Origin: Acidimicrobiales bacterium | GTDB lineage: Bacteria > Actinomycetota > Acidimicrobiia > Acidimicrobiales > Aldehydirespiratoraceae | Reading direction: 5' to 3' | DNA length: 64,000 nucleotides | NCBI GenBank assembly: GCA_041394245.1 | Contig: JAWKIR010000002.1 | Location: forward strand, 2,294,001-2,358,000 | Shown: in pieces, positions 40,851-49,279 of the stretch | Numbering within the stretch: the stretch's first letter is position 1 | Layout of the letters: the number at the start of each line of letters is the position of its first letter | The notes under the pieces: model-generated | What the model saw: only the letters and a program-made list of their open reading frames with translations | Told to the model about the DNA's origin: nothing | Database searches by the model: none | Position numbers and translations under genes: made by a program

Positions 40851-41226
40851 GGAATCGGAGATCCGAAAGCTGCTGGCGAAGTACTGCCAGCTCCTCGACG
40901 ACGGCCGCTTCGACGAGTGGATCGAGCTGTTCACCGACGACATCGAGTTCGTCGTGATGGGCATGCACAAGCACGGTCACGCCGAGGTCCGCGGCTTCAT
41001 CGAGCCGAGCCAGCAGGCCGACGCCCGCGGCAAGCACATGATCAGCGAGCCGTGGATAGAGATCGAGTCGGCCGCCGACGCGACCGCCACCACCGACTTC
41101 GCGTGGGTGTCGAAGCAGGGCGCTGTCGGTCAATCCGGCCGCTACCACGACAGGATCGTCAACCAGAACGGACGCTGGCGATTCCAGCGCCGAGAGATCG
41201 TCTTCACAGGAGACCGACCCGAATGA
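40840..41226 (+). CDS. SnoaL/NTF2-like small protein
   Basis: The 128-residue product is a cone-shaped NTF2/SnoaL-like protein: ESEIRKLLAKYCQLLDDGRF and DEWIELFTDDIEFVVMG, ending NQNGRWRFQRREIVFTG. Members include ring-hydroxylating dioxygenase small subunits, isomerases and hydratases. GAGAGGAG stands 7-8 nt before the GTG at 40840, which decides this start over the ATG at 40816 that overlaps the nitroreductase more deeply. It overlaps the next dehydrogenase by 4 bp (ATGA). A catalytic Asp-His pair is not clear, so the activity is open. Confidence 0.8.
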   Translation: MNGEESEIRKLLAKYCQLLDDGRFDEWIELFTDDIEFVVMGMHKHGHAEVRGFIEPSQQADARGKHMISEPWIEIESAADATATTDFAWVSKQGAVGQSGRYHDRIVNQNGRWRFQRREIVFTGDRPE

Positions 41227-42383
41227 GCACGCAGGACCAGGACATCGCCGATCAGATGATCGAAACGATCGCGAAGTGGGTCGACAAGGAGGTCATCCCC
41301 AACGCGAGCGAGCTCGAACACGCCGACGAGTTCCCCCAGGCGATGTTCGACCAGATGTGCGAGTTCGGCCTGTTCGGGGCGACGGTCCCCGAGGAGTACG
41401 GCGGGCTCGGCCTCGACGTCACGACCTATGCGCGCATCATCGAGGAGCTCAGCCGTGGCTGGATGTCGCTGTCGGGCATCCTCAACACCCACAAGATCGC
41501 CGCCACGATGATCGGCCGCTACGGCACCGAGGAGCAGAAGCAGACCTACCTGCCCCGGATGGTCGACGGCAGCTACCGGGCCGCGTTCTCGCTGAGCGAA
41601 CCCGACTCCGGATCCGATGCCGGCGCCCTGCGCTGCAAGGCGACCCAGGACGGCGACGAGTGGATCATCAACGGCACCAAGATGTGGGTGACCAACGGCG
41701 TCCGCGCCCACATCGTGATGCTCCTCGCCCGCACCCCCGATGATCGTGTCACCTGCTTCATCGTCGAAAAGGAGCCGGGCGACCAGTTCGAGGGCCTCCG
41801 CACGTCGAAAAAGATCCACAAGCTCGGCTACAAGGGCCTCGAGACGGTCGAGATGTCCTATGTCGACCACCGGGTCCCCGCCGCCAACATCCTCGGCGGC
41901 GCCGACGGTATGGGCAACGGCCTGCGCTACGCCCTGTCGGCGCTCGAGCTCGGCCGCATCAACATCGCGGCGCGAGCAGTCGGCGTCGGCCAGGCCGCCT
42001 TCAACGCAGCGATGAAATACGCCCAGGAACGCGAGACCTTCGGCAAGCCGATCTTCGAGCACCAGGCAATCCAGTTCAAGCTCGCCGAGATGGCCACCAA
42101 ACTCCAGGCGGCCCGCCTGATGACCTACGACGCCGCGCACCGCTACGACCGCGGCGAGCGCATCGATCTCGAAGCGGGCATGGCCAAGCTGTTCGCCTCG
42201 GAAGCGTGTTTCGAGATCTGCACCGACGCCCTGCGCATCCACGGGGGTAACGGCTACACGCAGGAGTACGACGTCGAGCGGTACTTCCGCGACTCGCCGC
42301 TGATGATCATCGGCGAGGGCACGAGCGAGATCCAGAAGATGGTGATCGCCCGCAAGCTCCACGAACGCCACGCGATCGACTAG
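41223..42383 (+). CDS. Acyl-CoA dehydrogenase, short/branched-chain type
   Basis: The 386-residue enzyme is a full-length acyl-CoA dehydrogenase: GLFGATVPEEYGGLGLDVTT, AFSLSEPDSGSDAGALRCKA, RETFGKPIFEHQAIQFKLAE, and the catalytic Glu in MIIGEGTSEIQKMVIAR. Motif spacing matches short- and branched-chain dehydrogenases using ETF. The start ATG overlaps the SnoaL-like stop. Downstream is a 24-bp-arm inverted repeat and then CoA-enzyme genes. This is the most canonical of the four acyl-CoA dehydrogenases in the window. Confidence 0.93.
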   Translation: MSTQDQDIADQMIETIAKWVDKEVIPNASELEHADEFPQAMFDQMCEFGLFGATVPEEYGGLGLDVTTYARIIEELSRGWMSLSGILNTHKIAATMIGRYGTEEQKQTYLPRMVDGSYRAAFSLSEPDSGSDAGALRCKATQDGDEWIINGTKMWVTNGVRAHIVMLLARTPDDRVTCFIVEKEPGDQFEGLRTSKKIHKLGYKGLETVEMSYVDHRVPAANILGGADGMGNGLRYALSALELGRINIAARAVGVGQAAFNAAMKYAQERETFGKPIFEHQAIQFKLAEMATKLQAARLMTYDAAHRYDRGERIDLEAGMAKLFASEACFEICTDALRIHGGNGYTQEYDVERYFRDSPLMIIGEGTSEIQKMVIARKLHERHAID

Positions 42384-42393
42384 TCCATGCCCA

Positions 42394-42459
42394 CCCGCCA
42401 CACCGGTGTCAGACACCCGCTACAGCCGTCACACCGGTGTCTGACACCGGTGTGGCAGG
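42394..42459. repeat. Inverted repeat with 24-bp arms and self-palindromic cores
   Basis: The left arm 42394-42417 and right arm 42436-42459 are reverse complements at 23 of 24 positions, with an 18-nt spacer. Each arm holds its own palindrome (GGTGTCAGACACC left, GGTGTCTGACACC right), so alternative hairpins exist. It sits between two genes, directly before a purine-rich ribosome site. Confidence 0.85.
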
Positions 42460-42466
42460 GGGAACG

Positions 42467-43921
42467 ATGACGATTCGGCAACCGGCCGAACGATTCCGAG
42501 CGCTCTTCGAGCCCCGCGGCATCGTTGTCGCCGGCGCGGCCACCCATCCCGGCAAGTTCGGGTTCGTGGCCTACCACAACCTGCGCGCCGCCGGCTACGA
42601 AGGGGCACTCTACGGCACGAACCTGACCGGCGAGGACGTGCTCGGCGAGCAGACCTACGCGTCGCTCGACGAGATACCCGATGCAGATCTCGATCTGGTC
42701 TTCCTCGGCGTGCCGGCAAAGGCGACCGCCGACGTCCTGCGTCAAGCCGCGGACCGGGGTATCACCGCGGCATTCTGCGCGTCGGCCGGCTACGGCGAGA
42801 TCGACGAGAACGGACGCAGCCATCAGGACGAGTTGGCCGAGCTCGCCGACAGCCTGGGCATCCTGTTCGCCGGTCCGAATGGCCAGGGCGTCATCTCGAC
42901 ACCGGTGAACATGTGCGCCCAGATCGTCGCGCCGATGCCGCCCCGGGGGACCATCGGCATCGCCAGTCAGTCGGGCGGAATGGTGTCGACGTTCGGCAAC
43001 TTCGCGCGCCAGGCCGGGGTCGGTATCAGCCGGGCCGTGTCGGTCGGCAACGGCGCCCAGGTGGGCGTGGCCGACTTCATGGAGTGGTTCGCCACCGACC
43101 CGGAGACCACGGTCGGTCTGGCCTATCTCGAACACGTCGCCGACGACACGGTCGAACGCCTCGGCGCGGTCGCCGCACAGATGCCGGTCGTGGTGATGCG
43201 AGGAGGACGGTCGGTGTCGGGGGTCGCTGCCGTCGCCGCCCACACGGGCTCGACAGCCGGACGTGACGACACCGACCACGCCCTCGCCGAGGCCGGGGTC
43301 ACCGTGGTCGACTCGATCGCCGAGGCCTACCGGACGGCGGCGACGTTCGCGACCCAGCCACTGCCCCGCGGCCCCCGCACGATCGTCTTCGGCACGGCCG
43401 GCGGCTGGTGTGTCATCACCGGCGACGCTGTCGAGGCCAGCGAACTCGACCTCATCGACCTGCCCGCCGATCTCGAGGCCGAGGTCGACGCTCGGGTCCC
43501 GCCGCGATGGAGTCGCCGCAATCCGATCGATCTCGCCGGGGGCGAAACCCGCGACACCATCCCCGAGCTGTTGCCGATCATCGCCGCCCACCCCGAGGTC
43601 GACGCGGTGATCTATCTCGGCCTCGGCATCCAGTCCAACACCGGGGCGATGGAACGCGCCGGGCGCTTCTATCCGGACCATGGCCTCGACCGCATCGTCG
43701 AGTACCACGAACGCCAGGACACCCGGTTCGCCGAAGCCGCCGCCACCGCGAGCGACCACAGCGGCAAGCCGGTCATCACGTTCACCGAGCTCGCGCTCAC
43801 GAATCCCGAGAACGCGGGACCGACGGCGGTACGAGCGACAGGGCGCTACTGCCACAGCGCGGGCGACGAAGCCGTGCAGGCGCTCGAACACCTCTGGCGC
43901 TACGCGCGCCGGCGCGGCTGA
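42467..43921 (+). CDS. CoA-binding, NDP-forming acyl-CoA synthetase-like protein
   Basis: The 484-residue protein has the domain order of the alpha half of ADP-forming acetyl/acyl-CoA synthetases and feruloyl-CoA synthetase-like enzymes. A CoA-binding Rossmann domain (FEPRGIVVAGAATHPGKFGF) is followed by succinyl-CoA-ligase-like domains (IGIASQSGGMVSTFGNFARQ; RWSRRNPIDLAGGETRD). The ATP-grasp beta domain is absent, so a separate beta subunit would be needed or the protein has another role. The phospho-His expected in the alpha domain appears as AAHTGSTAG. AGGGGGA precedes the ATG at 42467; a GTG at 42437 inside the inverted repeat is less likely. Confidence 0.85.
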   Translation: MTIRQPAERFRALFEPRGIVVAGAATHPGKFGFVAYHNLRAAGYEGALYGTNLTGEDVLGEQTYASLDEIPDADLDLVFLGVPAKATADVLRQAADRGITAAFCASAGYGEIDENGRSHQDELAELADSLGILFAGPNGQGVISTPVNMCAQIVAPMPPRGTIGIASQSGGMVSTFGNFARQAGVGISRAVSVGNGAQVGVADFMEWFATDPETTVGLAYLEHVADDTVERLGAVAAQMPVVVMRGGRSVSGVAAVAAHTGSTAGRDDTDHALAEAGVTVVDSIAEAYRTAATFATQPLPRGPRTIVFGTAGGWCVITGDAVEASELDLIDLPADLEAEVDARVPPRWSRRNPIDLAGGETRDTIPELLPIIAAHPEVDAVIYLGLGIQSNTGAMERAGRFYPDHGLDRIVEYHERQDTRFAEAAATASDHSGKPVITFTELALTNPENAGPTAVRATGRYCHSAGDEAVQALEHLWRYARRRG

Positions 43922-43926
43922 GCACC

Positions 43927-45372
43927 GTGCCACTCACCGCGCTGTTCGACGCCGCTCCCCATAGGGACGATCTGATCGTGCACGACGACACCCACGTGTC
44001 GACGGGCGAGCTCGCCGCAATGGCGTCCTCGTTGGCCGGTGCACTCGATGCCCGGGGAATCGGACACGGCGACCATGTCGCCTTCCAGCTCCCGACGGGA
44101 CTCGGCGCGGTCGTCGTCTACCGGGCGTGCTGGTCCATCGGCGTCGTCCCCGTCGCCCTGCATCCGCTCGCCGGTGCCGCACAACTCACCCACGCGCTCG
44201 GCCAGTCACGGCCGGCGCTGCTCCTCGCCGACCCGATGATGCCGCTCGCCGAGTTTCCGGGCACCACCACCGTGGCGGAGCTGACCGGAGGGTCATCGCC
44301 GCCGGTCGATGTCGCCGACGACGACGATGCGCTCGTGATGTTCACGTCGGGCAGCACCGGAGTGCCCAAAGGTGTGGTCCACACCCATGGATCCCTCGCC
44401 TACAAGACGGCCGAGTCCATCGAGGTGCACGGCTTCACCGCCGACGACGTGGTGTTGATGCCGGCACCACTCGCCCACGTGTCGGGCCTCCTGCACGGGG
44501 TGCTCGTGCCCGGTGCCATCGGCGCGAAGACCGTGCTGATGTCGAAGTGGGACCCGGGCCGAGCACTCGACCTGATCGAGCGGGAACGGGTGACCTGGAT
44601 GGTCGGTCCACCCACCTTCTTCCTCGGCCTGATGGACCATCCCGAGTTCGCCACCGAGCGGGTCGATTCGCTGCGACTGGTCTCGTGCGGCGGCGCCGGC
44701 GTCAGCCCCGCCTTCGCCGCACGGGCCCGCGCCGAGCTCGGTGTCGTCGTCAAGCGCGCCTACGGCTCGACCGAGGCGCCGACCATCACCACCAGCCGCT
44801 ACGACGATCCTCCCGAACGCATGGTGTCGACCGACGGGCGCCCCTTCGGCGGGTCGGAGATCCGTGTCGACGAAACCGGCGAGCTGTGGCTGCGAGGCCC
44901 GGAACTCGCCCGCGGCTACCTCGATCGCGAACGCACAGCGGAGTACTTCGTCGACGGCTGGTTCCGCACCGGCGATCTCGCGACGATCGAAGACGGTTGG
45001 CTGACCATCACCGGCCGACTCGGCGATCGCATCATCCGCGGCGGCGAGAACATCTCCGCGACCGAGGTCGAGCACCACCTCGAGGCCCATCCGGCCGTTC
45101 GTCAGGCGGTCGCTCTGGGCGAGCCCGACGACCGGTTGGGAGAGCGCGTCGCCGCATTCGTGGTGGCTCCCGACGGCTTGGACATCGACGCCTGCCGCGC
45201 CTGGTTCGTCGAACGCGGCGCAGCCCGCTTCATCACCCCCGAACGCATCGAGCTCGTCGACGAGATGCCGGTGCTCGCATCCGGCAAGATCGATCGTGCC
45301 GCGCTGAAGGAGTTGCTGACTCAGACGGGTTCGCCGCCGGCGAAGCCCCACGAGGACGGCGAATTCGCCTGA
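43927..45372 (+). CDS. AMP-dependent acyl-CoA synthetase/ligase
   Basis: The 481-residue adenylate-forming ligase has FTSGSTGVPKGVVHTHG, the YGSTEAPT core, the hinge TGDLATIEDGWLTITGRLGD and the terminal ASGKIDRAAL with its catalytic Lys. The start GTG at 43927 lies 5 bp after the CoA-synthetase-like gene, so both may handle the same acid. It is shorter than the 34922 ligase and belongs to a distinct subgroup. The substrate is probably a medium or cyclic carboxylate (inference from context). Confidence 0.9.
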   Translation: MPLTALFDAAPHRDDLIVHDDTHVSTGELAAMASSLAGALDARGIGHGDHVAFQLPTGLGAVVVYRACWSIGVVPVALHPLAGAAQLTHALGQSRPALLLADPMMPLAEFPGTTTVAELTGGSSPPVDVADDDDALVMFTSGSTGVPKGVVHTHGSLAYKTAESIEVHGFTADDVVLMPAPLAHVSGLLHGVLVPGAIGAKTVLMSKWDPGRALDLIERERVTWMVGPPTFFLGLMDHPEFATERVDSLRLVSCGGAGVSPAFAARARAELGVVVKRAYGSTEAPTITTSRYDDPPERMVSTDGRPFGGSEIRVDETGELWLRGPELARGYLDRERTAEYFVDGWFRTGDLATIEDGWLTITGRLGDRIIRGGENISATEVEHHLEAHPAVRQAVALGEPDDRLGERVAAFVVAPDGLDIDACRAWFVERGAARFITPERIELVDEMPVLASGKIDRAALKELLTQTGSPPAKPHEDGEFA

Positions 45373-45400
45373 CGGGTCGGGCGCGGCAAAGCTGGACGCC

Positions 45401-46420
45401 ATGTCGGGCCCCGCCCCCACCATGAAAGCCGCGGTCTACCGTCGACGCGGTGAACTGGAGGTCGTCGATGTGCCACGCCCGGACTCCGCCGAGCGCGCCG
45501 TCGTCGCCGTCGAGTACTGCGGCATCTGCGGCACCGATCTCCACATGGTGCTCGACGGCTGGGGCACTCCGGGATCGGTCTTCGGCCACGAGTGGTCGGG
45601 TCGGATCGTCGATCCCGGCGGCACGGGCTTCGCCGAGGGAACGCTGGTCGTCGGCCTGCCGTCGCCGTCATGCGGCGTCTGCGTCACGTGCCGAGCCGGG
45701 CGGCCGAGCCTCTGCCGGGCTCGACCCGAAGCCGGCGTGGCGATCGACCGCGGTGCGTTCGCCGAGTTCGTCGGCGTCGGTGCCGAACGACTGATCGCGG
45801 TTCCGTCGGGCATCGACGCGATCACCGCCGCCTACACCGAGCCCCTCGCCGTGGCGATGCACGCAGTAACGCTGTCGGAGATCACGGACGAACAGACCGC
45901 CCTCGTGATGGGGGCCGGGCCCATCGGCGCCGCACTGATCGCGCTCCTCTCGGCCCGCGGGATCACGACGACGGCGGTCGAACCCGGGGCGGCCCGGGCC
46001 GCGCTGGCCGAACGGCTGGGCGCCCGCCCGAAGGCCGCCGATGAGCTCGAGGTCACCGCGCACCCCGGCGAACCGGCGCGCGATGCCGTCGATGTCGTGT
46101 TCGAGACATCCGGCGCTCGCGTCGCCGCCGAGACGGGACTGACCCAGCTCACCCCCGGTGGCACCCTCGTGCTGGTGGGCACCGGCCTCGACTACCCGAA
46201 GCTCGACACCAACCGCGTCATCCTCAACGAACTCCGTATCACCGGCGCGTTCAACTACGACGACAACGGATTCGAGGCGGCCCTGAGTCTGCTCGGATCG
46301 GGATCGTTGCCGGTCCACGAGTTGATCGCCGACGACGCCGTCTCACTGGACGAACTCCTCCCCACGATGCATCGTCTGCGGGCGGGAGAGATCCCCGGAA
46401 AGGCACTCGTACGACCATGA
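45401..46420 (+). CDS. Zinc-type medium-chain alcohol/polyol dehydrogenase
   Basis: The 339-residue MDR enzyme has catalytic-zinc Cys (VEYCGICGTDLH), GHEWSGRIV, a partial structural-zinc Cys set (CGVCVTC ... SLC) and the Rossmann GAGPIGAALIALL. It resembles sorbitol/threonine-type dehydrogenases and would oxidise a secondary alcohol with NAD(P). Start ATG 45401 is used; ATG 45422 (MKAAVYRRRG) fits the family N-terminus as well. It shares a 4-bp overlap with the VOC gene after it. Confidence 0.87.
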   Translation: MSGPAPTMKAAVYRRRGELEVVDVPRPDSAERAVVAVEYCGICGTDLHMVLDGWGTPGSVFGHEWSGRIVDPGGTGFAEGTLVVGLPSPSCGVCVTCRAGRPSLCRARPEAGVAIDRGAFAEFVGVGAERLIAVPSGIDAITAAYTEPLAVAMHAVTLSEITDEQTALVMGAGPIGAALIALLSARGITTTAVEPGAARAALAERLGARPKAADELEVTAHPGEPARDAVDVVFETSGARVAAETGLTQLTPGGTLVLVGTGLDYPKLDTNRVILNELRITGAFNYDDNGFEAALSLLGSGSLPVHELIADDAVSLDELLPTMHRLRAGEIPGKALVRP

Positions 46421-46866
46421 GCGATTTCAGTGGACCGACCCGCTTCAACCACGTGGCGATGAGCATGCCGGCCGACGCCCTCGACGAGCAGGGGCGGGCC
46501 GACATCACCGCGTTCTACGCCGAGGTGTTCGGGTGGGTCGAGCACCCGACGATGACCGAGGACCGCAAGCGCCTGGTGATGGGCGTTCACTCCTACGATC
46601 AGTTCGTCTTCCTCATCGCCGACGACGAACCGATGACGGCGCCCCGCCTCGACCATTTCGGCCTCGCCGTCGACACGCTCGACCAACTCCACACCGTTCT
46701 CGACCGGGCCAGGGCCTACGCGGCCCACGACGACCGGGTCGACATCATCGACTACGAGGTCGAGGACCACGGCGTGCTGAAGCTCCACAACTTCTACGTC
46801 GGCTACCTGCTCCCGATGATGGTCGAGGTGCAGTGCTTCGAGTTCGCAGAAGGTATGGGTGTCTGA
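46417..46866 (+). CDS. VOC/glyoxalase-fold protein
   Basis: The 149-residue protein has the paired beta-alpha-beta-beta-beta modules of the vicinal oxygen chelate superfamily: RFNHVAMSMPADAL ... ITAFYAEVFGW and RLDHFGLAVDTLDQLHTVLD ... LHNFYVGYLLPMMVEVQCFE. His, His and Glu at the expected metal positions are plausible. Such proteins act as dioxygenases, epimerases or lyases. It overlaps the alcohol dehydrogenase by 4 bp. Its stop lies in a short GGGT-gtctg-ACCC palindrome that shares a 10-mer with the repeat at 42436. Confidence 0.85.
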   Translation: MSDFSGPTRFNHVAMSMPADALDEQGRADITAFYAEVFGWVEHPTMTEDRKRLVMGVHSYDQFVFLIADDEPMTAPRLDHFGLAVDTLDQLHTVLDRARAYAAHDDRVDIIDYEVEDHGVLKLHNFYVGYLLPMMVEVQCFEFAEGMGV

Positions 46867-46881
46867 CCCTCGGGTACTTTC

Positions 46882-48129
46882 TTAGCGGCCGCGGCCGGGG
46901 GTGTAGCGGTCGGCGGCTTCGGGGTTGTCGGCCGCCGAGATGCGGTCCTGCACGTTCGTGAGCTCGGCGCGGGCCTCGCGGCTGTAGCGGGGGTCGGGCT
47001 TGACCACGTCGCCCGGCAGCGGGGCCAGCCCGAAGCCGGAGTAGACGACCTTGCGCGGTCGCTCGACCGGCGGATGAGCCCGGTGCAGCGTGTCGCTGCA
47101 GTGCACGGTGACATCGCCGGTCTCCGTCTCGAGCATGCGGGCCGGAAGGTCCAGCAGCGGGTCGCGCCCCGTGGCCATCGTGTTGGCCCGATGCGATCCC
47201 GGGATGACACCCAGCGCCCCGCTGACCCGGTCGGCACCGGTGACCGAAATACCGCAGGTCATGGAGTTGCAGATGTAGGAGTGCTGCCCCTGGCCGCAGT
47301 CCTTGTGCCACGGCAGGTCGGACAGGCCCTTGACGATGCCGAGCGGCTTCACGAGTCCTTCGGCGCCACCCTTGTGCTGGTGTCCGTCGCCCGTGAGCCC
47401 TGCGAGCCACTGGTAGCGGTCGCTCTCGACCACCTCGCGCAGCGCGGCGGACTTCTCGTAGAAGAAGAGGACCCGGACCGCCTGATCGAGCCCGTCCTCG
47501 TCGGTCGCCCACCACGACTCGCCGTCGTCGGGAGTGGCGCGAGCGATCCAGTGGTCGATGTCGTCGGCGACCCTCGACATCTCGTCGTCGTCGAACACGT
47601 TGCGGATGTGGAGGAACCCCGCTTCGCTCAGGAAGTGGGCCATCTCCTCGTGGTCGTCGTCGATGGTGAACGTGCGGTCGAGATCGAGCTCGCCGCCGTC
47701 GAGATCCACGAACGTGACGTCGCCGGTCTCGTGGACCCTGCGGCCGTCGAACAGCGCCCGCAGGATCGGTTCCCAGCCGATCCACTCGTTGATGTTCCCT
47801 GCGGTGAGCCGGACCCGAGACGTCATCGCGAGACCCATCGTCGACTGGGTGTCCTGCACGAGATCCGACAGCGCATCAGCCGACAGCTCGGCGACGACAC
47901 CAGCGTCATCGACACCGGACGACGCCTGCATGACCCCATCGCGCACGCCGAGCGTCAACCCGCGGCCGTCGACCTGGAACCCGAGCGACGGCGCGTCCTT
48001 GTAGGTCGCACCACGACCGGCGAGGTCGCCGTGCGTCGCGAGTGCGGTGGCGATCACCTCGTCGAAGACCTCGTCACACGTCAGGTCCCGCACGTCCTTG
48101 CGGAGTCGGGTCCGGTGATCGATCGACAT
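46882..48129 (-). CDS. SCP2-like domain fused to a PhyH-type Fe(II)/2-oxoglutarate dioxygenase
   Basis: The 415-residue protein seems to be a fusion. Residues about 15-130 (LGFQVDGRGLTLGVRDG, VAELSADALSDLVQDTQSTM, LTAGNINEWIGWEPILRAL) resemble a sterol-carrier-protein-2-like lipid-binding domain. From about 150 it is a PhyH dioxygenase (FLSEAGFLHIRNVFDDDEMS, iron HxD in LPWHKDCGQGQHS, distal His in DTLHRAHPPVERPRKV). A lipid carrier joined to an oxygenase suggests hydroxylation of a sterol-like or long-chain substrate. CAGGAGG precedes the ATG at 48129. The SCP2 assignment is by pattern only. Confidence 0.82.
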   Translation of the reverse strand: MSIDHRTRLRKDVRDLTCDEVFDEVIATALATHGDLAGRGATYKDAPSLGFQVDGRGLTLGVRDGVMQASSGVDDAGVVAELSADALSDLVQDTQSTMGLAMTSRVRLTAGNINEWIGWEPILRALFDGRRVHETGDVTFVDLDGGELDLDRTFTIDDDHEEMAHFLSEAGFLHIRNVFDDDEMSRVADDIDHWIARATPDDGESWWATDEDGLDQAVRVLFFYEKSAALREVVESDRYQWLAGLTGDGHQHKGGAEGLVKPLGIVKGLSDLPWHKDCGQGQHSYICNSMTCGISVTGADRVSGALGVIPGSHRANTMATGRDPLLDLPARMLETETGDVTVHCSDTLHRAHPPVERPRKVVYSGFGLAPLPGDVVKPDPRYSREARAELTNVQDRISAADNPEAADRYTPGRGR

Positions 48130-48162
48130 GGGCGACCTCCTGTCGGGTACGACAAGTGTGGT

Positions 48163-49212
48163 TCACCCGAGGACGGAGCCGCCACTCTCCATGCGTGCGG
48201 CGAGCAACGCACCCAGCCGGGCCCGATGGTGGCGGGCGTCGCCGAACGCCACCGAGTCGAGCTGCGCCCGCTTCAGGTAGAGGTGGACATCGGACTCCCA
48301 CGTGAAGCCGATGCCACCGTGGACCTGCAGGGCCGACTCGGCCACCCGGACCCCGGCATCGCTGCACCAGACCTTGGCAGTGGCCGCCGCCACCGGGGCA
48401 TCGGGGTCGCCCGCGCCGAGCGCCCAGGCCGCGTGGTAGACGGCGGACCGCATGCCTTCCACGTCGACCAGCATGTCGGCGCAGCGGTGCTTCACGGCCT
48501 GGAAGCTGCCGATCGGGCGTCCGAACTGCTCGCGTTCCTTCGCGTAGTCGACGGCCAGGTGCATGACCGCCTCGGCGCCACCGAGCATCTCCGCCGCGTG
48601 GAACACGGCGCCCCGGTCGAGGTGCGCCGCCACCTCGGCGGGGCCGCCGACGGTCACCGCCGGGGCGTGATCGAGATCGATCCATGCGAGCTCGCGGGTG
48701 AGATCCATCGCCGGTTCGGCGTGTCGTTCGATCCCGCGCAGATCGACGGCCACCAAGGCCTGCTCCGCGGAATCACTGCCGGCGGGCGCCACGAGCACCT
48801 CGGCCCGCGCGCCGTAGATCACCGGTTCGGGACGACCCGACACCGTGCCGTCGGCGTGTCGCTCGAGCGAGGTACGGGCGACGGCGGCGATCGACTCGCC
48901 GGCCAGCAGCGGGGACCCCCAGTCGCTGTCGGCGAGGACGGCGAGGGCGACCAACTGCTGGGTGAGCGGAACCGGCGCAACGTGCGCGCCGGCCTGCTCG
49001 AGCAACACGGCCGCCTCGACGGTGCCGAGGCCGACTCCGCCGAAGGACTCGGGGACGGCGATCCCGGTCCAACCCTGCTCGACCATTGCGGTCCACAACT
49101 CGGCATCGAAACCACCGGCGGCGCGGACCCGCTGCGACGAACACTCGCCCGCGAGCAACTCGCTGGCCGCGTCTCGCAGGGCGGTCTGGTCGGGCGACAG
49201 GTCGAAGTCCAT
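48163..49212 (-). CDS. Acyl-CoA dehydrogenase, short divergent type
   Basis: The 349-residue enzyme is shorter than usual. It has DFDLSPDQTALRDAASELLA, WTGIAVPESFGGVGLGTVEA, KEREQFGRPIGSFQAVKHRC and ALQVHGGIGFTWESDVHLYL. The end resembles FadE-type subunits that form alpha2-beta2 heteromeric dehydrogenases in steroid side-chain degradation of actinobacteria. A divergent full-length dehydrogenase starts at 49280, 67 bp away, and is the natural partner subunit. The ATG at 49212 is chosen; an upstream extension has no family support. Confidence 0.88.
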   Translation of the reverse strand: MDFDLSPDQTALRDAASELLAGECSSQRVRAAGGFDAELWTAMVEQGWTGIAVPESFGGVGLGTVEAAVLLEQAGAHVAPVPLTQQLVALAVLADSDWGSPLLAGESIAAVARTSLERHADGTVSGRPEPVIYGARAEVLVAPAGSDSAEQALVAVDLRGIERHAEPAMDLTRELAWIDLDHAPAVTVGGPAEVAAHLDRGAVFHAAEMLGGAEAVMHLAVDYAKEREQFGRPIGSFQAVKHRCADMLVDVEGMRSAVYHAAWALGAGDPDAPVAAATAKVWCSDAGVRVAESALQVHGGIGFTWESDVHLYLKRAQLDSVAFGDARHHRARLGALLAARMESGGSVLG

Positions 49213-49279
49213 GCGGCTCGCATCGTAGGTCGGCGAGACGATTTCTGACAGCTGCGTCAGCTCCTGGTAGACCCCACCC

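Noticed and set aside
42394..42459. Rho-independent terminator after the acyl-CoA dehydrogenase
   Set aside because: Strong hairpins exist but no T-run follows on either strand, and the right arm abuts the next gene's ribosome site.
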